Of a DNA stretch of 64,000 nucleotides, positions 1 to 7,239 are shown in pieces (the stretch's first letter is position 1; every line of letters starts with the position of its first letter). The stretch is from Streptomyces sp. CB00316 (lineage in GTDB: Bacteria; Actinomycetota; Actinomycetes; Streptomycetales; Streptomycetaceae). The DNA is taken from NCBI RefSeq assembly GCF_001905595.1, contig NZ_LIXI01000013.1, positions 1-64,000 on the forward strand, given 5' to 3'. Made by a program: the position numbers and the translations under genes. The notes beneath the pieces are model-generated. The model was not told where the DNA came from. It worked only from the letters and a program-made list of their open reading frames with translations, and did no database searches.

Positions 1-80
1 CGCAGTAGTCGCACCTGGGCAGCGGCGCGATCCGCCGCACGGTCCACGACACCCTGCCGAGAAGACGGAGACACCCCGCC

Positions 81-284
81 ATGAGCCTGACTTCCGCCGA
101 GTCCGTCCTGCGCGTCGAGAAAGGCCACGCCGGCCCCGAGGAACTCGCGGCCATCACCGCCGTCCTGATGGCCCGCGCCGCCGCCCAGCCGTCCGCCCCC
201 GCCCACCGCGGCCGCGACACGGCCCGCTGGCGCCGCCTGGAGCGCACGCCGGGCTTCCGCGCACCGCACAGCTGGCAGGGCTGA
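81..284 (+). CDS. accE: Acyl-CoA carboxylase epsilon subunit
   Basis: A 67-residue protein of the actinobacterial epsilon-subunit type. These small proteins join the biotinylated alpha chain to the carboxyltransferase beta chain in acetyl/propionyl-CoA carboxylases that make malonyl- and methylmalonyl-CoA. The N-terminus (VLRVEKGHAGPEELAAITAV) is the family signature and the C-terminus ends in a basic, tryptophan-containing stretch (WRRLERTPGFRAPHSW). GGAG lies about 10 nt before the ATG. In Streptomyces this gene follows the beta-subunit gene; bases 1-80 upstream are not convincingly coding here, so the beta gene probably ends before or at the window edge. A strong hairpin follows. Confidence 0.85.
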   Translation: MSLTSAESVLRVEKGHAGPEELAAITAVLMARAAAQPSAPAHRGRDTARWRRLERTPGFRAPHSWQG

Positions 285-310
285 GAACCTCCCGTAAGGC
301 GTTACGAGAA

Positions 311-345
311 GGGCCCCGCACTCCTCAAGGAGTGCGGGGCCCTTT
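311..345. terminator. Intrinsic terminator between accE and the first conservon
   Basis: A perfect 15-bp inverted repeat (311-325 with 328-342), with only two unpaired central bases, is followed by TTT. It lies between convergent genes and can serve accE on the plus strand and cvnD on the minus strand. Confidence 0.85.
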
Positions 346-363
346 CCGTACGGGCGGGGGGTC

Positions 364-945
364 CTAGCGCAGGCGGGCCATCAGGGCGTGCTCGACCAGG
401 GTGATGAGCGCGCTCTTGGCGTCGGCGCGGTGGCGGGCGTCCGTCGTCAGGATCGGGGTGTCCGGCCCGATCTGGAGCGCTTCGCGTACCTCGTCGGGGG
501 TGTAGGGCTGGTGTCCGTCGAAGCCGTTGAGGGCGATGACGAAGGGCAGGCCGCTGTTCTCGAAGTAGTCGACGGCGGGGAAGCAGTCGGCGAGGCGGCG
601 GGTGTCGACGAGGACGACGGCGCCGATGGCGCCGCGGACCAGGTCGTCCCACATGAACCAGAAGCGGTCCTGGCCCGGCGTACCGAACAGGTACAGGATC
701 AGGTCCTGGTCCAGGGTGATGCGGCCGAAGTCCATGGCCACCGTCGTGGTGGTCTTGTCCCCGGTGTGGGTCAGATCGTCGATGCCCGCGGACGCGGACG
801 TCATCACGGCTTCGGTGCGCAGCGGGTTGATCTCCGAGACGGCACCGACAAACGTGGTCTTACCCACGCCGAAGCCCCCTGCCACCACGATCTTCGCCGA
901 GGTAGTGGAGCGGGCCGCTCCGCCGCTAGAGCTTGCGAAGTCCAC
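364..945 (-). CDS. cvnD: Conservon GTPase CvnD (promoter-distal conservon)
   Basis: 193-aa small Ras/MglA-like GTPase, the last gene of a four-gene conservon. Visible motifs: P-loop GGFGVGKT (about residues 23-30), switch II FGTPGQ (about 87-92) and a C-terminal DAKSAL. The usual NKxD guanine-specificity motif is replaced by NGFD, as is normal in conservon GTPases. In S. coelicolor, conservon components assemble at the membrane in a nucleotide-dependent way reminiscent of G-protein-coupled receptors. Its start overlaps the end of cvnC by 20 bp, indicating translational coupling. It is about 97% identical in protein to the second CvnD at 5712-6293. Confidence 0.95.
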   Translation of the reverse strand: MDFASSSGGAARSTTSAKIVVAGGFGVGKTTFVGAVSEINPLRTEAVMTSASAGIDDLTHTGDKTTTTVAMDFGRITLDQDLILYLFGTPGQDRFWFMWDDLVRGAIGAVVLVDTRRLADCFPAVDYFENSGLPFVIALNGFDGHQPYTPDEVREALQIGPDTPILTTDARHRADAKSALITLVEHALMARLR

Positions 946-1573
946 TGAGCACCCTTTCGAGCAGTGTCACATCTGGCTGGCCGCCGGCGGCCTCGTCGCC
1001 GCCGGGCTGATGGATAGCGACGAGTCCGGCCTCTGCCAGGTCGGCGACGAGGATCCGGGCAACGCCGAGGGGGATCGAGAGAAGGGCCGAAACCTCGGCG
1101 ACCGACTTGATCTCGATGCAGAGCCGGCAGATCCGCTGGTGCTCGGGCAACTGCCCTTGCAGCCGGGCCGGATCGGCCGTGGTACTGACCAGTGCCTCGA
1201 TGGCGAGCTGGTAACGCGGCCGGGTCCGGCCGCCGGTCATGGCGTACGGACGGACCAGCGGATTGTGCGCCGCGGGCTTGGCGGGCTCAGGGGCCCGCCG
1301 CTGCTGCACCGGCTGGATACGCTGCTGCTGCGGCGCGTCGTACCGCTGCTGGGGCTGCTGCTGCGGCCACGGCGAACCCGGCTGCTGCTGGGGCCACTCG
1401 GACCCCTGCGCACCGTGGGCGCCCTGTGGCTGCTGCGGCTGCTGGTATGGCTGATAAGAGTTGCCGGGGCCCTGGCCCCCGGATGCGGCGGGGAAGCCGA
1501 AACGGTTGTCACCGTGCTCACCCGGAACCCTCTGTTCACCCTCGTAGGGGTGTCCGCCTGTGGGTGCTGCCAC
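926..1573 (-). CDS. cvnC: Conservon protein CvnC (DUF742)
   Basis: A 215-aa DUF742 protein. The N-terminal half is a Gln/Pro/Gly-rich linker. The C-terminal half (from NPLVRPYAMTGGRTRPRY onward) is the conserved winged-helix-like domain, which carries two cysteines (RLC) and ends VLLERVLSGLRKL-like. The GTG at 1573 was chosen because GGAGGAGG lies 4 nt upstream; the longer reading frame from an ATG at 1621 has no such site. The 3' end overlaps cvnD, and 90 bp separate it from cvnB upstream. DUF742 proteins bind the CvnB/CvnD partners; their biochemical role is not established. Confidence 0.93.
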   Translation of the reverse strand: MAAPTGGHPYEGEQRVPGEHGDNRFGFPAASGGQGPGNSYQPYQQPQQPQGAHGAQGSEWPQQQPGSPWPQQQPQQRYDAPQQQRIQPVQQRRAPEPAKPAAHNPLVRPYAMTGGRTRPRYQLAIEALVSTTADPARLQGQLPEHQRICRLCIEIKSVAEVSALLSIPLGVARILVADLAEAGLVAIHQPGGDEAAGGQPDVTLLERVLSGLRKL

Positions 1574-1663
1574 GTTTCCTCCTCCGACTGCCGGTCGCCG
1601 ATCCCAGTGGGGCCGCGCCACCGCACCTTATGGCGCGGTGGCGAGAAACGCACTGTCTGTCTA

Positions 1664-2086
1664 CTAGTTAAGAAGACTTCCCTGAAGTTCGGCGCGGAGA
1701 TCCGGGGTCAGAACACTGCCCGCGCGGTCGACCAGAAGTGCCATTTCGTACCCGACCAGACCGATATCGGCATCCGGGTGGGCGAGAACGGCGAGTGACG
1801 AACCGTCCGAGATGGACATGATGAAGAGGAATCCCCGCTCCATCTCCACCACGGTCTGGTTCACCGCCCCGCCCTCGAAGATCCGCGAGGCGCCCGCGGT
1901 CAGCGACGTCAGACCGGAGGCGACGGCCGACAGCTGGTCGGCGCGGTCGCGCGGGAATCCTTCGGACATGGCCAGCAGGAGTCCGTCGGCGGAGACCACC
2001 ACCGTGTGCGACACCCCGGGGGTGTTGTCCACGAAGTTGGTGATCAACCAGTTGAGATTCTGCGCCGCCTGGCTCATCGGGCTCAC
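1664..2086 (-). CDS. cvnB: Conservon Roadblock/LC7 protein CvnB
   Basis: 140-aa Roadblock/LC7-fold protein, the MglB-like partner that in related systems regulates the nucleotide state of the small GTPase. Typical features are the NWLITNFVDNTPGVSHTVVVS opening and the SADGLLLAMS and GYEMALLVDRAG segments. A GTG at 2086 begins 1 nt after the cvnA stop, and GGAG sits 7 nt upstream of it; an ATG three codons later is the alternative. The spacing implies translation coupled to cvnA. Confidence 0.93.
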   Translation of the reverse strand: MSPMSQAAQNLNWLITNFVDNTPGVSHTVVVSADGLLLAMSEGFPRDRADQLSAVASGLTSLTAGASRIFEGGAVNQTVVEMERGFLFIMSISDGSSLAVLAHPDADIGLVGYEMALLVDRAGSVLTPDLRAELQGSLLN

Positions 2087-2087
2087 A

Positions 2088-5000
2088 CTAACGCTCCTGG
2101 TTGTAGGTGGTACTGGTGTCCGACCCCGCGTCGCGTCCCCGCTGGACACCGCGCCGCAGCTTGCTCAACCTGCCGCGGACGTCCTCGGGGGCGCGGGAGA
2201 CCTGTGGGCCGCCCTGCTGGGTCTGCTCCGCCGTGCCTTCGACCAGGTTGGCCTTGGGCACGCGCCGGGGGAGGCCGGAGGGGGTGATTCCGCCCGCCTT
2301 AGGCTCACGGAGCTTCTCGGCCCGCTCCCAGCGCTCGTCATTCGTCGAGCGCCAGTCGTCGGTGCCGCCCCCGTCCGTCTGCGGGGCCTGCCGTTCTTCC
2401 TGCTGCGGCTGCCGCTGCGGAGCCGGAGCGGGCTGGTCGTTGCCACGACTGCTCGGCTGCCAGTGCTGCGCACCCCCGCGGCGAGGCAGACCGGCTTCGG
2501 TCAGCTCGTGGCCGACGCTCGGGGTGGACCCCGGACGTTCGAAGCCTACGCGCTCCTGCGACGGTGCGGGAACGCTCGGAACAGATTCCGCTTCAGCCTG
2601 CCGAACCGGCTCGAAAGTGTTCTGCGAACCGCTCTGAACAGGCCAGTCGTCCTGGTGGGACTGGCCTGTCGGGGCAGCGTACCGGTCGGCGGCGTACGGG
2701 TCCTGCGGGTTCTCCGGAGCGGCATATGCCGGTTCCGCATAGCCCGGCTGAGGCTGCGCCTGAGGCCCGTTCTGCTCCTGCTGCCGCGGGTAGCCGTCCT
2801 CGGTGCCGTAACCCTGCTGCTCGTAGGAGCCGGCGTACGGGTCCTGCTGCGGCTGCTGGGCGGGGTCCTGGGCGTACTGGTCCTGGCCGTAGGGCTCCTG
2901 CGCGTACTGCTGCTGACCGCTGTACGGGTCCTGCCCGGCGTACTGGTCCTGGGCGTAGCCCTCCTGGGCGTAGCCCTGCTGCTCCTGGGAGCTGTCCGGG
3001 AACGAGCCGCCGGGGCCGGTCTGGGCCTCCAGCGCCGCCCGGCGCTCCTCGCGCATCAGCGAACGGTTGACCGGGTCCAGCTGGCCCGGGTCCGCCGGGA
3101 CCTCGTAGCGCGAGTCGTCGAAGCCGAGCTCCGCCGCCGTACGCATCTGGCCGTGCTGCGGGGCCGGCTCGAAGGCGTCTCGCTGCTCGGGGATGATCGA
3201 GGAGACGGTGAAGTCGTCCTGTCCGTGCAGGGATTCGCCGCCGCCACCGTGGGTGATGGCGTCCGGGAGCATGACCAGCGACGTCGTCCCGGCCTGCTCG
3301 CCCGAGGGGCGCAGCTGGACCCGGATGCCGTGCCGGTCGGCGAGCCGGCCGACCACGAACAGGCCCATGCGCTGGGAGACCGCGGCGTCCACCGTCGGCG
3401 GGTTGGCCAGCTTGTGGTTGATGTCGGCGAAGTCCTCGGCGGTGAGGCCGATGCCCTTGTCGTGGATCTCGACCATCACCCGGCCGTCGGGCAGCCGGGT
3501 CGCGGTGACCTTGACCTTGGTCTGCGGCGAGGAGAACGTGGTGGCGTTCTCCAGCAGCTCGGCCAGCAGGTGCACGAGGTCGGTGACGGCCCGGCCGTGG
3601 ATCTCGGCCTCGGGGACGCCGGACAGCTCGATGCGCTCGTAGGACTCCACCTCGGAGGAGGCGGCCCGCAGGACGTCGACCAGCGGCACCGGCTGGTCCC
3701 AGCGGCGGCCGGGCTCCTCGCCGGAGAGGACGAGCAGGTTCTCGCCGTTGCGCCGCATACGGGTGGCCAGGTGGTCCAGCTTGAAGAGGCTCTCCAGCTG
3801 GTCCGGGTCCGCCTCGTTGTTCTCCAGGTCGGTGATGAGGGTCAACTGGCCCTCGATGAGCGACTGGTTGCGGCGCGAGAGGTTGGTGAAGATCGCGTTG
3901 ACGTTGCCCCGCAGCATGGCCTGCTCGGCGGCGAGCCGGACGGCCTCGCGGTGCACCTGGTCGAAGGCGCGGGCGACCTCGCCGATCTCGTCCTGCGTGG
4001 TGATCGGGATGGGCTGCACCCGGGTGTCGACCCGTCCCGGGTCGGTGCGGGAGAGCTGGTCGACGAGGGAGGGCAGCCGCTGCTCGGCGATGGAGAAGGC
4101 GGCGGTACGCAGCTGGCGCATCGCGCGGCTCATCTGGCGGGCCATGAGCCCGGCCAGGAGGAAGGCGGCCAGGAGCGCGATGACGACGATGAGCCCGTTG
4201 ACGATGGCGTCGGACTTGGCGTCGGAGGAGATCTTCGCTGCCTCGTTCACCGCCTTGTCGACGAGTTCCTTCTCGACCGTCGCGTACCCCTCGAACTTGG
4301 CGGTGGCGGCGGCCATCCAGGTCTCGGGTGTGATGCCCTTCTTCGCCAGGTCCTCGGGCTCCTGGCCCCGGCCGATCTCCTGCACCATGCCGTCGAAGAC
4401 CGAACCGTCGATGCTCGGCGGCGCCACGAAGGGCTGGCCGGCGGCATCGGCCTGCTCGCGGGCGGCCTTGAGCTGCCTGGCGCCCTCGGCGGCCTTGCCC
4501 GCCATGACCTGCTTGAGGCGGTCCACGTCGGCCTGGGTGCCACCGGCGTTGAACTCGGCGAGGGCGATCTGCTCCAGGTAGTTGTACGAGCCGAAGGCCT
4601 TGACCTGGTCGTTGTAGACGGCGGGCTTCTTGCTCGGGCGCACCAGCAGGTGCATGCCGATCGAGCGCTGAAGCGATTCTGCAGCCTTGGACAGCTCGAT
4701 CGCGTAGACGGTACGGCCGTAGCTGGTGACGTTGCCGGTACCGAGGCCGAGCTCGTTGGCGAACTGCATCAGCGAGTGCTGGACCTGTGTGTAGCCCTCT
4801 TCGGTCTTCACCGGGTCGAGCGCCTGTGAATAGGCGGCCTTGCGGAGCTCGGGGAGCTTGGGCTCCTCGACCTTGAAGAGCTTCAGGCGGCGCTCCAGAC
4901 CCGGCTTGGCGGGCATCTCCTTCACCGCGGCGTCGAAGGCCGCACGCGCCTCGTCCGTGGTGGCCCGGGTCTGCTCGACGATGTCGGCCTCCCGGTCGCC

Positions 5001-5348
5001 GGAGAGCAGCGGCTGGGCGGTCAGGTCGCGCTCGTTGAGCAGCGCCTGCCCGTAGTCCGAGGCCGCGCGGACGACGCGCGCGATCTTCTCGGCCTCCTGG
5101 GCCTCGCTCCAGGTGTCGATGGACCCCTTCACCTGGAAGCCGCCCATGATCAGGCCGATGATGACCGGGATCAGGAGGATCGCGTTCAGCCGGGTGGCCA
5201 CCCGCCAGTTGCGCGGGGCGAACCGGCTGGTGCTGCCACCGGCCGGATCCGGCTCGGGCGCCTGTGCAGGGGGCGCCGCAGCGTGCGACGGCGGGGTGAA
5301 GTTGCCCCGCTCGGGCTGCACCGCGGAGCCCTCGTTGCTTCGCCTCAC
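2088..5348 (-). CDS. cvnA: Conservon sensor histidine kinase CvnA
   Basis: A 1086-aa nitrate/nitrite-sensor-type kinase. Transmembrane helices lie near residues 54-72 and 378-402 and enclose an extracytoplasmic all-helical sensing domain. HAMP follows, then a kinase core with the H-box-like KLDHLATRMRRN (about 521), N box LAELLENATTF (about 593) and G boxes IHDKGIGL and MGLFVVGRLADRHG (about 660). Residues after about 740 are a long Tyr/Gln/Pro-rich tail with repeated YAQ, DPY and GQD units. The tail ends in a conserved motif (SGLPRRVPKANLV ... SRAPEDVRGRL) that the neighbouring CvnA also has. GTG start; a GAGAGG lies 12 nt upstream, at the same place as in the second cvnA. No cognate response regulator is adjacent, which is normal for conservons. 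Confidence 0.93.
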   Translation of the reverse strand: MRRSNEGSAVQPERGNFTPPSHAAAPPAQAPEPDPAGGSTSRFAPRNWRVATRLNAILLIPVIIGLIMGGFQVKGSIDTWSEAQEAEKIARVVRAASDYGQALLNERDLTAQPLLSGDREADIVEQTRATTDEARAAFDAAVKEMPAKPGLERRLKLFKVEEPKLPELRKAAYSQALDPVKTEEGYTQVQHSLMQFANELGLGTGNVTSYGRTVYAIELSKAAESLQRSIGMHLLVRPSKKPAVYNDQVKAFGSYNYLEQIALAEFNAGGTQADVDRLKQVMAGKAAEGARQLKAAREQADAAGQPFVAPPSIDGSVFDGMVQEIGRGQEPEDLAKKGITPETWMAAATAKFEGYATVEKELVDKAVNEAAKISSDAKSDAIVNGLIVVIALLAAFLLAGLMARQMSRAMRQLRTAAFSIAEQRLPSLVDQLSRTDPGRVDTRVQPIPITTQDEIGEVARAFDQVHREAVRLAAEQAMLRGNVNAIFTNLSRRNQSLIEGQLTLITDLENNEADPDQLESLFKLDHLATRMRRNGENLLVLSGEEPGRRWDQPVPLVDVLRAASSEVESYERIELSGVPEAEIHGRAVTDLVHLLAELLENATTFSSPQTKVKVTATRLPDGRVMVEIHDKGIGLTAEDFADINHKLANPPTVDAAVSQRMGLFVVGRLADRHGIRVQLRPSGEQAGTTSLVMLPDAITHGGGGESLHGQDDFTVSSIIPEQRDAFEPAPQHGQMRTAAELGFDDSRYEVPADPGQLDPVNRSLMREERRAALEAQTGPGGSFPDSSQEQQGYAQEGYAQDQYAGQDPYSGQQQYAQEPYGQDQYAQDPAQQPQQDPYAGSYEQQGYGTEDGYPRQQEQNGPQAQPQPGYAEPAYAAPENPQDPYAADRYAAPTGQSHQDDWPVQSGSQNTFEPVRQAEAESVPSVPAPSQERVGFERPGSTPSVGHELTEAGLPRRGGAQHWQPSSRGNDQPAPAPQRQPQQEERQAPQTDGGGTDDWRSTNDERWERAEKLREPKAGGITPSGLPRRVPKANLVEGTAEQTQQGGPQVSRAPEDVRGRLSKLRRGVQRGRDAGSDTSTTYNQER

Positions 5349-5461
5349 TCGACCAACAACCTCTCGGCGTCGGCACCTACGTTGTGCCGGATTATTCGTT
5401 CAGGGCCGTGACTACTCGGGAGTTCGACGAATTGCAGCACGGGTACGGGCCCCCTTCCAAA

Positions 5462-5486
5462 CACTCGGAATCGATCATTCCGAGTG
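5462..5486. repeat. 10-bp perfect palindrome upstream of the first cvnA
   Basis: CACTCGGAAT (5462-5471) and ATTCCGAGTG (5477-5486) form a perfect inverted repeat with a 5-nt spacer, about 115 bp upstream of the cvnA start. It is not followed by a long T run. It could be an operator for the cvnA promoter or a second weak terminator of the upstream conservon. Confidence 0.6.
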
Positions 5487-5519
5487 GTCCACGCCTCAGA
5501 TAAAACGGGCATAAAGAGC

Positions 5520-5543
5520 GAGCCCCGTCAAAAGGCGGGGCTC
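5520..5543 (-). terminator. Possible second terminator downstream of conservon at 5.7-11 kb
   Basis: GAGCCCCG (5520-5527) pairs with CGGGGCTC (5536-5543) around an 8-nt loop. Read on the minus strand, the stem is followed by a short T-rich stretch (GCTCTTTATG). It lies downstream of the stronger hairpin at 5619-5658. Confidence 0.5.
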
Positions 5544-5618
5544 ATGTGAGCGCAGTGGCACCATGTGGATGCGTCGGGTGGTGGCGCGGGGGCAATTCTC
5601 TGTCGAAACGTTATGAAG

Positions 5619-5658
5619 GCGGGGGCGGATCGTGTCAAACGACACAGGCCGCCCCCGC
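5619..5658 (-). terminator. Terminator after second conservon cvnD
   Basis: A long two-part hairpin. GCGGGGGCGG (5619-5628) pairs with CCGCCCCCGC (5649-5658), and inside it GTGTC pairs with GACAC around an AAAC loop. It begins 54 nt after the cvnD stop. Together with 5349-5711 as a whole, this stretch holds three hairpins and the cvnA promoter region, but no credible gene. Confidence 0.75.
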
Positions 5659-5711
5659 GTGACTACAACAACTTCCGTATGGCAAAAACGACTTACGCCC
5701 GCTTGGCGGGA

Positions 5712-6293
5712 CTACTTCAAACGTGCCATCAGCGCGTGCTCGACCAGGGTGATCAGGCCGCTCTTGGCATCCGCACGGTGCCGTGCGTCCGTCGTGATGA
5801 TGGGTGCGTCCGGCCCGATCTGGAGCGCTTCGCGTACCTCGTCGGGGGTGTAGGGCTGGTGTCCGTCGAAGCCGTTGAGGGCGATGACGAAGGGCAGGCC
5901 GCTGTTCTCGAAGTAGTCGACGGCGGGGAAGCAGTCGGCGAGGCGGCGGGTGTCGACGAGGACGACGGCGCCGATGGCGCCGCGGACCAGGTCGTCCCAC
6001 ATGAACCAGAAGCGGTCCTGGCCCGGCGTACCGAACAGGTACAGGATCAGGTCCTGGTCGAGCGTGATGCGGCCGAAGTCCATGGCCACCGTCGTGGTGG
6101 TCTTGTCCCCGGTGTGGGTCAGGTCGTCGATGCCCGCGGACGCGGACGTCATCACGGCCTCGGTGCGCAGCGGGTTGATCTCCGAGACGGCACCGACGAA
6201 CGTGGTCTTACCCACGCCGAAACCGCCCGCCACCACGATCTTCGCGGAGGTAGTGGCGCGGGCCGTACCGCCGCTAGAGCTTGCGAAGTCCAC
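5712..6293 (-). CDS. cvnD: Conservon GTPase CvnD (second, promoter-proximal conservon)
   Basis: 193-aa MglA/Ras-like GTPase with the same motifs as its neighbour: GGFGVGKT P-loop, FGTPGQ switch II, and NGFD in place of NKxD. Only six residues differ from the CvnD at 364-945, and bases 5808-6059 are identical to 460-711. It overlaps cvnC by 20 bp. Such high identity, beside more divergent CvnA and CvnC partners, suggests gene conversion between the two conservons. Confidence 0.95.
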   Translation of the reverse strand: MDFASSSGGTARATTSAKIVVAGGFGVGKTTFVGAVSEINPLRTEAVMTSASAGIDDLTHTGDKTTTTVAMDFGRITLDQDLILYLFGTPGQDRFWFMWDDLVRGAIGAVVLVDTRRLADCFPAVDYFENSGLPFVIALNGFDGHQPYTPDEVREALQIGPDAPIITTDARHRADAKSGLITLVEHALMARLK

Positions 6294-6681
6294 TGAGCAC
6301 CCTTTCGAGCAGTGTCACATCCGGCGCGCCGCCGGCCTCTCCATTGCCCGGCTGGTGGATGGCCACCATGCCGGCTTCCGCCAGGTCCGCCACAAGGATG
6401 CGGGCGACGCCGAGAGGCATCGACAGCAGCGCGGAGACCTCGGCCACCGACTTGACCTCGCGGCAGAGGTGGCAGATCCGCTGGTGTTCGGGGAGCAGCG
6501 TCCCCAGATGCGCCGGGTCCGCGGTGGTGCTGACCAGTGCCTCTATCGCGAGCTGGTAACGCGGCCGGGTCCGGCCGCCGGTCATGGCGTAAGGACGAAC
6601 CAGCGGCTGGTCGCCTCCCTCGTCGTACGACGCGTGGTGCAGTGCGCCGTACGGATCGGGTGAGGCGGGTGGCGGGGTCAT
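6274..6681 (-). CDS. cvnC: Conservon protein CvnC (DUF742), short form
   Basis: 135-aa DUF742 protein. It keeps the conserved core (PLVRPYAMTGGRTRPRYQLA to VLSGLRKL) but has only a short N-terminal linker, unlike the 215-aa paralogue at 926-1573. The ATG at 6681 has GGAGG 4 nt upstream and is preferred to longer in-frame starts. It overlaps cvnD, and 135 bp separate it from cvnB. Confidence 0.92.
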   Translation of the reverse strand: MTPPPASPDPYGALHHASYDEGGDQPLVRPYAMTGGRTRPRYQLAIEALVSTTADPAHLGTLLPEHQRICHLCREVKSVAEVSALLSMPLGVARILVADLAEAGMVAIHQPGNGEAGGAPDVTLLERVLSGLRKL

Positions 6682-6816
6682 GAATCCTCCGGGCGTGACA
6701 GCAGGTTCTCGGCTTGCCGTCTGCAAGGGGCCGGTGAGGGGACTAAGGCGGCCTGGCGGGTGAGGGTTGTGGGCATTACCTGAGGGGATCGTGTCGTGAA
6801 TCCGCAGCACGGCCGC

Positions 6817-7239
6817 CTAATGGAGCAGACTGCCCTGGAGCTCGGCGCGGAGGTCGGGCGTGAGGACGGTGCCCGCACGGTCGACCAGGAGGGCCATCTC
6901 GTAACCGACCAGACCGATGTCGGCGTCCGGGTGGGCGAGAACGGCGAGTGAGGACCCGTCGGAGATGGACATGAGGAAGAGGAATCCTCGCTCCATCTCC
7001 ACAACGGTCTGGCTGACGGCGCCGCCCTCGAAGATCCGCGAGGCGCCCGCCGTCAGCGACGTCAGCCCGGAGGCCACGGCCGCCAGCTGATCGGCGCGGT
7101 CGCGCGGGAAACCTTCGGACATCGCCAGCAGCAGGCCATCCGCGGAGACCACCACCGTGTGGGACACCCCTGGGGTGTTGTCCACGAAGTTGGTGATCAG
7201 CCAGTTCAGATTCTGCGCGGCCTGACTCATGGGGCTCAA
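6817..7239 (-). CDS. cvnB: Conservon Roadblock/LC7 protein CvnB
   Basis: 140-aa Roadblock/LC7 protein, nearly identical to the CvnB at 1664-2086. The cvnA stop codon is followed immediately by TTG AGC CCC ATG. The TTG at 7239 aligns with the GTG used by the paralogue and sits the same distance from the GGAG, but the ATG at 7230 is a reasonable alternative. The product is expected to pair with CvnD at the membrane. Confidence 0.92.
   Translation of the reverse strand: MSPMSQAAQNLNWLITNFVDNTPGVSHTVVVSADGLLLAMSEGFPRDRADQLAAVASGLTSLTAGASRIFEGGAVSQTVVEMERGFLFLMSISDGSSLAVLAHPDADIGLVGYEMALLVDRAGTVLTPDLRAELQGSLLH

Noticed and set aside
1..80. C-terminus of acyl-CoA carboxylase beta subunit
   Set aside because: None of the three frames shows a recognisable carboxylase C-terminus; one frame ends in TAG at 6-8 and another in TGA at 82-84, so the end of the upstream gene cannot be placed.
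1812..4829. 1005-aa plus-strand ORF opposite cvnA
   Set aside because: It is antisense to a clear histidine kinase; long antisense frames are common at this GC content, and the product has no domain features, just Leu/Val/Arg/Gly-rich sequence.
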